Position numbers and translations under genes: made by a program
The notes under the pieces: model-generated
What the model was told of the DNA's origin: nothing
The model's database searches: none
The model's input: the letters and a program-made list of their open reading frames with translations, nothing else
Assembly (NCBI RefSeq): GCF_041260155.1
Contig: NC_091931.1
Coordinates: 21,326,654 to 21,390,653 of the forward strand
DNA: 64,000 bases
Origin: Ptychodera flava
Taxonomy: Eukaryota; Hemichordata; Enteropneusta; Ptychoderidae
Direction of reading: 5' to 3'
Shown here: positions 38,301 to 50,221 of the stretch, piece by piece
Layout: the number at the start of each line of letters is the position of its first letter
How positions within the stretch are numbered: the first letter of the stretch is position 1

Positions 38301-41300
38301 ACCAATGGTGGCTTCTCAGTGCAACAACAGAAAACATTCACAATGCGTGCACTTTGAACTCATGATTGTGGAACGGCAATAATGGCTGGGTCCTTGCCAG
38401 AATGGGTACTCTTCATTTTATTGAAAAACACACAGGTACATAATTTTTTTCCAAAAAGGAGAACTTTGGCAACGCTGTTCCTTTTTCCTTTATGGTCAGC
38501 GAGTAAAAACAAAGTTATTTCCAGCAAACATGCACCTTGTAAAGTGTGATGGGAAACCAAAGTCGAACATTAAAATTATTTCACGACTTTTAAACATGTT
38601 CAACATTGACAACCCAATTTATGATAAATGACACTGTTTGTTTTGCTTGCCATAAAATAGAAAAAAACAGCTTGATTTTGAGCCAGGTTGGTTTTTGAAA
38701 GGATTTGGTTCTGGACCAAGTGGACTGTAAACTTTTACATCATATAGGGTGATAACATTGCAAACTGTGAGAAAATCTGTATACTAGTAAATGTGTATGC
38801 AGTATGTTCACATATGTAGCTATGTGTATACCGAAGTAGATGACATAGTAGACACACTGTACAAGCAAAGCCGCTATCTTCATTACATAAACCATTGTTA
38901 CACACAAGTTAAAAGATGATGAGATTTTGAGTTGTTTCCCACATGATTATTCTGCCAGAGGGTTCAGTTCATGTTTATATACAGTAGTATCAGTATGTAT
39001 ATATGTAAATATATGTACATGTATGTGCTACATTATTTTACTGACGTTATTCATTTTCTTCCAAACGTTTGGAAAATTTTGAATTACCATCTAGACTGAA
39101 TCTAGTTGAAAATATTCTCAATTTCTGATGAGCTTGCAATTCAAACAATCTTCCTCAAGTTCCCATGAATTTGATGGGTCGTGATCTGTTCCATTCCAAT
39201 CTACACTCTGAACATGATGAATATTTATTTTTGTAACATGACATAACTTTGCATTGAGAGTTGTTTCCAACTTCAATTTCTCACACATTTTGAAATGTCA
39301 GGAATGAGAATGTTGACAAACTTGCACTTGATTCAAAACAAGGATAAACTTCAGTATTAAATTTTCTAATCAAGAAATTCAAATTAACTTCCCCTCACTT
39401 GGTGATACTCATCTCCATAAATGTTTAAGCGATGCAAATTAATTTTAGCTATGTAAATTCCCAGTTATTAAGATGTGTCCTTGCTTTCCGTTACAGTCAT
39501 AGTTACATAATGTATCATCATAGGCTCCCATGTGTCCAGGAATATGATCCTAACATCTTGCTAGACACAGAGAAAGGAAAGCTTTCAGTGAAAACTGAAT
39601 TTAGAATCAACTCTACATTTCTGATAAATTGGAAGTCTTCTCAGCATGATTAAACGGGACGATTTTCAATCATTTAATTCAGAGCTGCCGCAAGGGGAAA
39701 TCTTCAATTGCAGCCTGGAGATTTTTTTGAATGTTTACATAGATTCATTGGGTATTCTGAAGACACAGTTGCAAACACACTTATTTGACACAGAGAGTTC
39801 GTGATTGCAATGCCCTTTCAAATCATTACGCTGCATACTGAAACCAAAAATCAAAACATACCTGTATTTGAAAGTCTCCACACTAGAAAAGGTATATTTT
39901 CAAGTACTCACTGGTGTATATCACATTACATGTTTGTGGAGACATGTTTGTGTATGTATTGTACATGTAGTATTACATGTAAAATATTCATGTATGATGT
40001 ACATACATAATGCATATGTACTTGTTATCTGAATTGGTGAATAGAAATTACCAGAGTCTGCTGGTATCAGTGCCTGTTATAAACACTTGTTTGATGTACG
40101 AGCTTCTCAAAGCTGGTTCAATCCCATGTGACAAACACTGAAAAGCTCCAATCTTTTGGAGATTTCAATCTGTGACCTTTCAGCAATTCAATATACCGGT
40201 AGTGCTAGCTCTGCTCTTCTTCTCAAATGATAGGAATAACGCCATTTGTGGTTGAAGGTTTGCTACAAATATACATACAGCTGTATGCATGTAATATCGG
40301 ACACTGCAGCTTGAAATACCGACAAATTTTGTCATTGTTGCATGCATGGCTGTTGTTGCAGCTTGAAGTCTGAAATGTGTCTTTTAGTATTCACTGACTG
40401 TAACAAGAGCAGTTGCCTACCCAGACGTAATTTTTGCATGCTGAATTTGCAAATGTATGATCTAAAAATGCAGACAAATATTTTTGCATATTAATGAGAG
40501 AACAGTAATATAATTTGTGAATAGCCCTATTGAAGAATCTGAATGCAATCTGACAATGTGTATGGTTGTAGATGTACCAATGTAATACCAATTACATAAT
40601 AATTTTACTCTTATTATATCTGCTGGGCATGGAGAATTATGAATCAATAAATTCTGTGTCATCTAGTTGCACATGTAATTTGGACTTGATGACTGTTCAC
40701 TCAAAAAACAAATAAGATCACAAATTTATTTCCACATGTATGTGATGGTACATGTACCTTACACACTTGCTGCTGTATGGTAGAATGTACATACCTCATG
40801 AACAGATATTTAGACTCAAATTATTGCACCACTTTGTATGCTGGTATGCCGCTTGTGTTTGCTGATTCCTAAGCTTGTAGAACACCTAAAATTTTTTCAC
40901 AATCTTGTTTTGTGAAAATTTAATCCTCTTTCTACCAGGCTCCATAGACAAACCATAGAAAGAAATACCACTTGGCAGAAGGAGGATTGAAAAATTGAAT
41001 TTTTCCCCATACTGTTAACATTGGGATAGCCACCAGTAAGGAATTCAAATACTGGTAAATTTACATAATTTGATTCCTTTTGTACCAAAAATAGCCCAGT
41101 GAACCAAAATTTTCATTCTTGATTATGAAAGAAGGCAGTTTAACCCTTTCATCACCATGGTTTTGCCCAAACCCATTGTTATCTGTAGCAAGTGTGGACC
41201 TGTTTACAGGCAGTTTAGGGTGAACAGGTTAAAGTCCCCTTGAGGAAATATTGCACGAAAGTGTAAGTTTAAAATTTTCTGTTGCGGGACGTGACTTAAC

Positions 41301-44300
41301 CATACTACTGTAATAAGACACTAATTTTGAAAAGCTGAAAATTGCAAATGATAGGCCTTGTATAGATTCATGATAATTTTGTATGAAAACTGACACTAAA
41401 TATGACTGACTAGAACATTGTGCAGTGATCCTTCACAGTAAAAGCCACTTCTCAACTAAAAACAAGCCACAACTATCGCATGTTCATAACAGCATCCAGT
41501 CACCGACATATAAGATTCCTTTGTACACAGCACACAGTGGCTGACGAGTTCAAGCAAGGTTAGTGCAGCATGCACTTTGTCAGAAAGCCTACAATATGCT
41601 ATTTGATTAGGTTTCCGGGACCCTAGACAGAACGGTGAACCTTGTTACAGTGTCAGATGACAGTGCCGATCTAGATGGCCTATGGCACAGCCACAATAAA
41701 AGATACCAGGGTGTAATATCAAAATGCATGTTGTAATTTGTTATCGGTACATAGTACACACAGGTTAGGTCATCATCACCAACATCTAATCTCATAAATC
41801 CTGTTTGTGCACCTAAGGGGCCATTAGCTGCGACTTCTGATAATATTTTCATTTCCTTTTTTTGTGCTAGGAAATACTTTCATCTATCTTCTCCCTAGAG
41901 TACATGTACCAGATTGTTAAACTGCAATTCTGCTTTGTCAACACACGGCGCTGGTACAATATGCAGTGTTATTCTTATTGTTGACAAATGGATTCTGGGC
42001 CTCACTAAAATTAAACCTGTCAAAAATAACATTTCTCATTATACATCTGCATCTGTATAACCTATGGAGTTTCGTCATACAGTAAGTTTAGGTATCAGAG
42101 GACGCAAAGACTGATAACTTTGATGTGGAATGCATAACTTTTGGTGTTATTGGACGATACATGACCTTCGGCCTAACAACACCTTTATGTCAACACAGGG
42201 TGAAACAAGAGAAGATTTACATTTTTTACAAAAAATATACATCTAAACATTCAGTAGGTCACGCAGTGAATCATGGTCAGTCCAACCTGTGAATTTGAAT
42301 GACATTACACTGCTGAACTACATTTTCTACCATTTGCATTGTGCTGCGTGGACTGAAGTTTAATTTGGTGTGCTTAAAGGTATGGCAATCGATCCCAGGG
42401 CCTAGGAGTGGCACATGTAAAACAGTGTGTATCTTTGCATCAGAGGCGGAATAAACTATTGAGTGTATCTATTTACCCAGAAAATCTTAATCCTGACAGC
42501 TATGTGTGTACGCAACATAGAGCATAGAGCTAGTCGACGTTAGGGACACAAAAACACACGAGGAGCAAACAGGTAGAGGTTTCGAACACAATCAATGTAC
42601 CCGGTACTTCAACAATGTCTATAACTCCGCACTTTGAACATAGCTCGTAATGAACAGTGGAAAGCACGTGGGACGTGTAGACCTATAACAGCCACTTATG
42701 TAGTTTGTGCACATTGAAGATTTTGCAGATCAACAACTTTGACGGAAAATGGACCGACGTTTCCTACCGTAATTTTTACCTCCTTCGATTCAGCACAAAA
42801 TTTTCGTATGGACTATTGATGCAGGATTACAGTCGTTACGTGGTGGCAAATCCTTGTCGTATTGATGACTATACTGCGTAAACAGTCACTAAATAAACTT
42901 TGCACGCATTTACGAGCACTGAATATTTTTACCGTTTTTAATCTCAAGCCGTCCGTATACGCGTATGACGGTGGCAAAACAACACAAGGAATCTGGCATA
43001 CATTATTACTGAATTACTTTGTCCAAAAAAATTGAGTTAAAATACCCAAATGCCGAACGATCATGATACAGAACTTTGCAGGTTTCTGGACTGAACGACC
43101 CCAAACCGACCGGACCTCAGTCAACTGTGCCGGCCCGACGTCTTCTCTATCAGCGTCAACTCAACCTTTCTCTCTAGACAACTTTACCCAACAAACTGGG
43201 AATATACTTAATTAACCTTTAATAAAATTCAACTGTGTATCGTATGAAAAGATTTTACCGGGGCCACGGGGCAAATCATAAAACCAACAAACCCCAACAG
43301 AAACAGTGGAATGATCATTTGTGTGCAAGGTCACTGTGTAAAAAATTCTAGCTTTGAAATGTCTGGACGGTACAAAAGACGGGGCAGAATAAGAAAAGAT
43401 TACGACCAATGTGAAACTGCCGATGCCACAGCTGACTCTATAACTTTCAGGGGCGTACATTGGTATAGAACGTAATGTTGATAGCATGGTAGTTCTGCGT
43501 CCAGTGATAAACACGATTCCCAATATACCACGGCTGTTGAAGTTGAGCTGCTGCCTTCGATCGAAAATTTTCAACACAAAGACATAATATCAATAATTTT
43601 GTACGATTATAAGAGCCCGCTGTCTTCTCGCCTAATAGTTGTGATCAAGATTATTATGATAGAAGCAATTCACTGCCGAACACCTTGCTCTTCTTATACA
43701 CAATGCGTAAAAATGCGTTATTCCTGTTGAGAAATACGACAGCAAATATCGCAATGTGAATTTCTTACTATCTTCCTCGCATGATTTTTGCTCCCGAGTC
43801 TATTTTATCACGGCCACTGGACCATTTCTGACGATTTTTACTAACAGAGAATCAGTTTACACTCATCGTGGAAACACATTGCAATGACGTTCACAAAATT
43901 TTCATCACAGGAAAGATTACCGTAATCCCCCTTTCAAAGATGTAAGAAATGTATAATGGGTTGTTATCTTGAAAATACCGAGCTGCAGCCGCTAACTACA
44001 AAATGCTTTTTCTTCCGAACAACTTCCGACAACTTTACAAGCACACTCCGGTGATCACATGACGGTTGTAACCGTACATGTGCTGCCGCCAATGGAGAAT
44101 CAAAAGACTTCAAATCGAAAGTACAAAAATATAGAAAAAATATCGATATCCAGCAATGTAAAAACGAGTAATTTTGATAGGCTAAATTTATTGTATATTA
44201 TAAAAAATGCCCAGGCTACTCGGAACAGCGTAAGATTATGATCTGAGTTGTTCGAATACTACACTCACACTGCAGGGTAAAAATGGGAACTCAGATCGTT

Positions 44301-47300
44301 ATATACTGCTTCTGCCAAGCGAACCGCTTAGGCTAAAGACGGTAAAATTACCATACATGTAATTATTGTTGCTAATTTCTGTAAATTTTGCCGACTATTC
44401 GTTAGGAATTGTCAAATTTCTTGAGTTTGTCCGAAAACTTTTTCAGGGAATGACGTTAGTTTCAAGACTCGTGATTGCGAACGCAATATCGATATCGGGA
44501 TAGAAAAGTCAGTTACAGACAATCGAGGAAGAACAGAAAAGTCAGATAATATTAGAGCAAGTTAGTAAAAAACAAAGCTCAGAAAAACGTACAGAGAAGA
44601 ACGACATCACGGCGATCTTCAGACCTTTCATCGTGTTACAGTCTGAACGGTCAACATTTGATGCTATAGTCTATGGCAAGTGTCTCTTTTTGGACAACTC
44701 CAACAGAGATGAATGAATCGCGATTTAGTTTCATCGCCCCGACCCGACAGGAAATAATGTAGCTTATGGGCACCTTGCACCTGTATAATCGTTGCATGAA
44801 CGTATCCAATGGCCGGCCACTGCATTGGCCTTTGACCGTGCATCGCCAGCAAACAACGGTTTTGGACGTCACGAGAGCAATTTTTCGCCTTCTGTGAGCG
44901 GTTTAGTTATTTGTGTAGGCACAGATCGGAATCGAGTTGATTTCGGCTGAAAGTAGTTAGAAAAGTAGTTTTTCGTGCTCGGTCCAAAATGGGTCCGCAT
45001 GTCGCCGGTTTTGTCCATGTAACCGTTGGTCGAGTATTTTGCTCAGTAGATAGTAAGAATCGTTTATTCATTGTTGACATCGTAATCGATCCGATGTACA
45101 CAACAAATGTTTGATCGTTTGCACCTTTGCGCGTCCCCTCGTGATTGGCAGCTGTTTGAACGCTTTCATCAATTGTTCTTTGTACGCTTCAACACAGCAT
45201 CGAAGCAGTTTTGGCATCAAAAAGCAACTTAAAATAGAAAAAATGAGAGAATTTCTCCAACAAGGTGATTCCACAAGTATTCACAAAACGTAATATGTTG
45301 GGACAGTGCTTTAATTTACACCATGGTTCTTGAAGGATCCAGATTTTCGGGAGCATTCGTTGACGCTGCTACCATGTGCCACTCATGTTGGATTATGAAT
45401 GCTCAGGGAGATAGGGGGTATTTATAGGCTCCCCCTGCCTTTAACAGATGCACTGAACGCATTCCCAGTCTGCTCAGGATTATGTTATGCAGTGTGTAAT
45501 GGGTATCCTAAAAACACTTCAATTTCAATTTTTTCTGGTAAAATTGGACTTACATGTAAAAGGTGTATAATAATAAGGTTATTCACAAAATACCAGGATT
45601 CATGTCCTTGTACATGAATGTCGTATGCTACAGTATTGTCTTCTGCGCTACGCACTTCGGACAATACCTTTGCTGCATGATTACTCGGACATAAATTTCT
45701 GTATTTTGAGAATATTCTTATAATATTGCACATGTATAGGCTACTGTATGTTGATGACTTGAACCGTGATGTTTCAACACGATTGCAGGAGTAGAATAAG
45801 AAACTACATGTGCATTCACACACACATGCATAATATTTCTGTTCATTCTGAATTGAAAAGAAAAAAATTGGAAAATAAATGTACATCAAAATTTAAGCAA
45901 ATAGAGTTTTTTTACAAATACTGCTATACATAGAAACCCTGCTTGTTCTATGGAAACCACTGGTGTGTTCCTCATCCACTTAGAAACATCATGCATGTAG
46001 GTTGCATCATTGACCAGAATAGAAGGGACATCGGCAGCAAGTTGATACAAAAGTCAATACCTGGGCACTGATCCTGTCCTGATTCATTTCCATAAATGAA
46101 TGTGCCTTCGTGTACACATCCGGTAGGTCTCAAAAGACACAATGGACTTGGACCAGGGGAGTTCAAATGTTGTATTCATGGTAATGCCATTGACTTAGCA
46201 TTACTTTTACACATCCGGTCAACATTATGGCAGTTTTCTGAACTCTATCTCTGAGCGTTATTGTATGAGCACAGGCAACCGGACAAAATTTGAAAGCCAA
46301 CACTGCCACAATAACATTTGGAAAAAGAATTCTGGAGTTGACACTACACTGATATCAGAGCTGAAAGGAAAGCACGGTTTTTGTAGGTTTATTCCCATTG
46401 ACAGTTATACAGCAAGGGCTCAAGTTCATGCTAAATCAGCTACTTTGTGAATTTTGAATTTACACATGAATTAAAACTCTGGCTACCCTGCCCCAGAAAA
46501 ACCATTGTAGTATCATGACCTTCAACGACCTACAACCACAAACTGTACTTTGTGCATTCACAACGGTATTTTAAATAGATCGACGCAATCACTTATGAAA
46601 TATTTAGGTCAAGGTAAGATTGCTGTGAAGGTGAGAATATACACAGGTTTTCTGGAAAGTCACAATTCAAGTATTGGCGATTTTAACTTTCTATGTTGGA
46701 TTTGAACTGATCCAGCATAAACAATGAAAATAAGCATAAGTTGCAATTTTAAAGGTGTTCACTGTAATTTTATAACATTTCTCTGTACATTACAAAGTAC
46801 TATTTGTTCAGTCAGTGGAACACGTAGATTTAACACCCTGCCCAAAATACCAGATCAGTATGTATATGTAATTATGTTTTATACTTTTATACATAGCATT
46901 AATAAAGGAATCAATTCTTACAGTTCCATTCATTGACAAAAATTACACTTTGATCTTGCCAAAATCTAGTCAAGGTCAAGGCTGTACTCATCTACTAGGA
47001 AATTGGAGAAATAAGTGCAAACACATTGAACTTCATAGTTGTAGTGTAAAAAATTCTCAGACAAAACAACGCTGCCTTACCATCTACAGTGAGCATTCTA
47101 ATGAAATACTGTATGTACGCTACTAACTAGACATGTTAAAGTCACCTTAAAAAGGTCACCCCTAATCACATTACATTAGAAGTTAATCGAGGCAGCTAAA
47201 ATTACAGAAATTTTTTAGAAAGAGAAATTCATGAATCATTACTTGTTGGAAAAGAGTATAGTTTTTATTGCTGTTTGTTTCTGTTCATGATGTACTTTAT

Positions 47301-50221
47301 TGGTTGCAAATGACAAACAATGGCAAAAATAGCCATAATTTCCAGGAAACGTCCAACTGATTATATTGGAAGCAATAGATTCTATTTATATTTATATATA
47401 AAGTAAATACACAATTTACAGATCCGTGTTTGCTCTGGCTTCTGAAATTTTGTAGTAAATTTATGAATTGGGTATTGAAACTTTTCGTAAATTTTGAAAT
47501 GCACAAGTAAACTTAACCGTTTCAATACGGAATACCATTCAATCAAATTCAAATTAAGTACAACATGTGCTTAGACAGAACTATTTTGAGGTTTTGGGGC
47601 CTTCAGCTCTCAATCAACTAGCTGCTTCCTTGCATTCGTATATTTACGAATCAACAATGAAAAAAATTAGTAAAGTAAATCATCTAAAAAATTAGTAATT
47701 TTACGAATTTGAGAGTGGCAGAGGAAACACAGCACATAATAGGATGTCCCAGTACATGCCTTTCAATTGTTGCAGCCTTAAAAAGGGTGTTTTGACTGCT
47801 CACATAATGACACCATTCTTGACCCAGTCAAACTGATCAGGGAAATAGTAAGAATGTCAAAATTGAGAGTAAGGGACCATAGATAATTAATACATGCACA
47901 TGGTAAATGCTATTTCTATGTGTGTGAGTGTGTGTGTGTGTGTGTAGGGGGGGTCACCTGTATTTCGATTACCATGCACACAAATCGCACCACATGTTTT
48001 CCTATCGCAACAGCTACACGTTGTTATGTATTGCAAATATCGGGCTATATCGTTTGGCGTGTACCAAGCAAGTGCGGCACCGGCGCAACACCGGCATTCC
48101 TATGACAAACATGTGGTCCAGCGTACAATTCATTTCATTCTATTGGTTGCATCATTGTTGAGTTGGGGCTGTACAAAGGTTGATTTTAGGGGGGGTGGGT
48201 ATGTCAGGGATGGGGTGTTGGTAGCGAATGTGTGATTTCATAGCGACATGACTACATATTGTAGGTATGCTGATACAGAATGAGGCTTTGTTGGATTTCC
48301 AAACTTTTGTTTAGGGGAGGGGGGAGAGGGTTGACGCCAAACGCAACTTAGTTGCGTTTACCGTGCACGTTTTAATTATCTACAGCCCCTAAATAAACTG
48401 CATCAATTAAAACCTAATTTTAATTTTGTTTTGTTTTTTTCCAGTTTTAACTTTCTCCTAAGATTTATTTTAATTCACATTCCATTAATCTTTGCAACTG
48501 TTTCGGGAGAGTGAGATATTAATAATGGATGGAGTGCTTTCTTACTATTTGAACTTACAAAATGAATTATTTCATGTACTTGTTGTTCTTTGCCATCACA
48601 TAAATCCTTGAAGGCACACGAAACTTTATTCATAAGATGTATAAACAACTTACAAGTCACTTTTACACAGGTAAGGTTATGTACAAATATTTTCAATGTG
48701 AAAGGTAGCGTTTAATATTACTACACTAATGATGAGAAATGTGTATTTGATATCTTCATAGGACATATTAATGTAACAGTTTTACTGGACAAAATTCCAC
48801 CAATTACACAAGTTCGTGTATCATATCAGGTACTGTTTAGGGCAAAAGACAATAGAATTATATTACCTTCTATTTTTCGACTATCACTAATTTTGGTGTT
48901 AAGTAACAGTACCAAAGACTGAAATCCATGCAATTCTCACTACCTGAATAGCTATTGTCTTGTACCAAGGGGTCAAACTGCATGATATTTAAATGCATTG
49001 TATTAGTAAAAAGTCAACTTCTCACCACAGCAACACTTTGAGAGAGTGAACTGATAAATACATTGTACTTTTAAAACAAACGCAATTGTTTTCATGGCAA
49101 AAAAGTTTTTGTTTTTTTGCAACACTACATGTAGCTATCTTCAAACTGATGCATCTTTTCATCTTTTTAGGCATTTCTAATTTGAAATTCCTGTACAATC
49201 TACCACTTTTCTTTGACTTCTGTAACCATGAGATTGATTGATTTACCTTTAGAAATTCGCCATGTTGAAAATACAGTCAACCATCTGAGACTTTTATGAT
49301 TCACCTTGGTGGCAAAATCATATTTAATGAGAATTGCAAATACAATTAAGTTCTCCAACCAACACCATTAATTACATAAGAACACATGTACAGTGTGCTA
49401 CGACAGACATGGCACTCTTTCAATGTACAGTATCTGTACTATTTGTAGTAGTATTTTACAGTGATGGTACATTTGTATCTGGAATAATTGCACACCTATT
49501 CTACACATTATTCAGCAATACAGCAGACCATGTTGCATATTCATTTCCGTAACTAGCAAGAAATTTTGTAAACATCCTTTTGATGTAATTGTCAATTGAC
49601 TTTGTTTTGTTTGTAATAGTTTCTTGGTTTATTTTCCAAAAGTCCTGTTGAAATGCCTAGTGTCCAACTTATCAACACAGCCTGTACATGTAACGTATAT
49701 GTCAGATTTGAATAGTGTAGAATGAATATTGTACATAGTGTATTCTGTTGACAAGGGCTAAAACATGTACTTTGTATTTCAACACGCTCTGGGGGGGGGG
49801 GAAGAGAAAAATAATAGGGAACCAAAAATTATAGGGATATTAAAAGTTAGTGTTACTGTTGTTTATTAAATTCTGTTGTTGTGTTTGATTGGTGTACATC
49901 TTTGTATTTGAGTACATGTACCAGATGTTGAATTAATAGGAAAATCTTTAATTTCTCTGTGTTCAGATGAGTTTAAATGGAAAATCTATTCTTAGCAACC
50001 CTTTATGCACGCACTAATGCTCTCTCAACAACACTTTTACATACACTTTTTATAAAATGTATTATTTGACAAAGCAGTAGCATCTGTACATTTTTTGAAG
50101 ACACATATTTTACATATAGGATGCGGATGTGAGCTTACCTAAACTCCCTTTTGCCTTTTTTCGCTATGAATGTGGTCTGTTCTTCCGTTGTGGTAGCTTT
50201 TCTTTTTCGTCGGGGAGGCAT
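28265..50221 (-). CDS. DCUN1D5: DCN1-like protein 5, NEDD8 ligase component, 232 aa
   Basis: Six coding exons: 50221-50139, 32835-32587, 30592-30484, 30089-29985, 29119-29017 and 28314-28265 (stop TAG at 28267-28265). Phases agree throughout and the product is 232 aa, against 237 in human. The start MPPRRKRKA matches the basic, NLS-like start of human DCUN1D5 (MPVKKKRKS). The rest is the PONY (DUF298) domain, with blocks almost identical to human: [89 protein letters not shown] and [11 protein letters not shown]1-like proteins bind cullins and the UBC12 E2 and promote cullin neddylation. The first coding intron is 17.3 kb and full of repeats. It lies head to head with DYNC2H1. The last exon holds only 15 residues. 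Confidence 0.95.
29985..30089 (-). CDS. DCUN1D5: DCUN1D5 coding exon, PONY core
   Basis: This exon of 105 bases (35 codons, phase 0 on both sides) has a GTATACAG acceptor and GTAAGT donor. It encodes [20 protein letters not shown] followed by [15 protein letters not shown], one of the most conserved stretches of the family, and anchors the gene model. Confidence 0.95.
30674..32205. mobile_element. Non-coding TIR element A with terminal palindrome
   Basis: The left end AGCTACTATAGAC (30674-30686) is repeated inverted at the right end, GTCTATAGTAGCT (32193-32205). The right end is itself a 30-base near-perfect palindrome (32176-32205), followed by AAAAAC. The body has no ORF and holds two diverged copies of blocks such as ACCAAATAACAAAGCTGTCT-GACCAGCGGTT (about 30765 and 31895) and GACCAAAAATG (30912 and 31791), then a (CATA)n run (32103-32145). 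It lies in a DCUN1D5 intron. Class is uncertain; a non-autonomous DNA transposon is the simplest reading. Confidence 0.5.
32103..32145. repeat. (CATA)n microsatellite inside element A
   Basis: About 10 units of CATA/ACAT precede the GACGCCGGACGG block near the right end of element A. Confidence 0.9.
32333..32394. repeat. (GA)n microsatellite
   Basis: An uninterrupted GA run of about 60 bases is followed by GA/CAGA-rich sequence to about 32575, just beyond the DCUN1D5 exon at 32587. Confidence 0.95.
33554..35363. mobile_element. Non-coding TIR element B carrying an internal tandem array
   Basis: Ends GTCCCCAC (33554-33561) and GTGGGGAC (35356-35363) are inverted and both are flanked by TA (33552-33553, 35364-35365), as expected for a Tc/mariner-like TA target duplication. 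Most of the interior is the 226-bp tandem array. The right end carries GGATGGACGAACAGACGGAC before the terminal repeat and CTAAAAATTG after it, as in elements A and C. No ORF is seen. Confidence 0.5.
33689..35275. repeat. Tandem array, about seven units of 226-227 bp
   Basis: Units start near CTAAGTTATCCCTATATACC and carry ATCAGACCTCTAGCTCTATT, ATAATTAATGAGGTACAATA, TGGCGTCATAAGGTGTCCCA, GCACTTGTGGTTACTGAGTT and the block GAGGTCAAAGGTCA. That last block recurs at about 33869, 34096 (degenerate), 34323, 34549, 34774, 35001 and 35228 (degenerate), a spacing of 225-227 bases. The four central units are nearly identical; the outer ones are diverged, as expected when unequal exchange keeps the middle uniform. 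Confidence 0.9.
35380..36050. mobile_element. Non-coding element C, related to A and B, left end not found
   Basis: It contains GACCAAAAATGGGAGAAAAT (about 35612), ACAGCGGTTTTGGAG (about 35885), GACGGACAGACATACAGAC repeats and a right-end imperfect palindrome at 36008-36045 (AGCTTCCATTGCC...ATGGGAGCT) followed by AAAAATTG. These are the same modules in the same order as in element A. No matching left terminal repeat was found, so it is probably truncated on the left. Confidence 0.4.
35916..35990. repeat. (ACAGACAT)n microsatellite inside element C
   Basis: About 75 bases of alternating ACAG and ACAT units. Confidence 0.9.
45551..45736. repeat. Imperfect inverted repeat, MITE-like
   Basis: The two halves are inverted copies, about 70% alike by eye. 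Outer ends are TACATGT and ACATGTA, and the inner stem is GTATTGTC (45633-45640) with GACAATAC (45660-45667) around a centre that again pairs TGCG with CGCA. The open frame across it on the minus strand is a by-product of the repeat. Confidence 0.45.
47919..47946. repeat. (GT)n microsatellite
   Basis: A GT run of about 26 bases is followed by a short G run. Confidence 0.9.

Larger units (their letters stand above)
36056..50138. other. Interior of the 17-kb DCUN1D5 intron, no supported exon
   Basis: I find no exon that I can support. The stretch is AT-rich, with recurrent TACATGTA-type words, a GT run at 47919-47946, a G run at 49791-49801 and an imperfect inverted repeat at 45551-45736. Two patches are clearly richer in CpG than their surroundings: about 36.95-37.7 kb (with AACATGGCCGACG at 37064) and about 42.5-45.3 kb. 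They may be promoters or enhancers, or parts of an unrecognised gene nested in the intron. Confidence 0.45.

Noticed and set aside
40915-40992. Imperfect inverted repeat AATCCTCTTTCTACC...GGCAGAAGGAGGATT
   Set aside because: Arms are short and diverged; it may be a relic, but pairing is not much better than expected for AT-rich sequence.
43212-43577. Minus-strand frame of 121 codons
   Set aside because: No recognisable domain, no convincing splice context, and it sits in a CpG-rich patch where stop codons are rarer. It is kept only as part of the finding on that patch.
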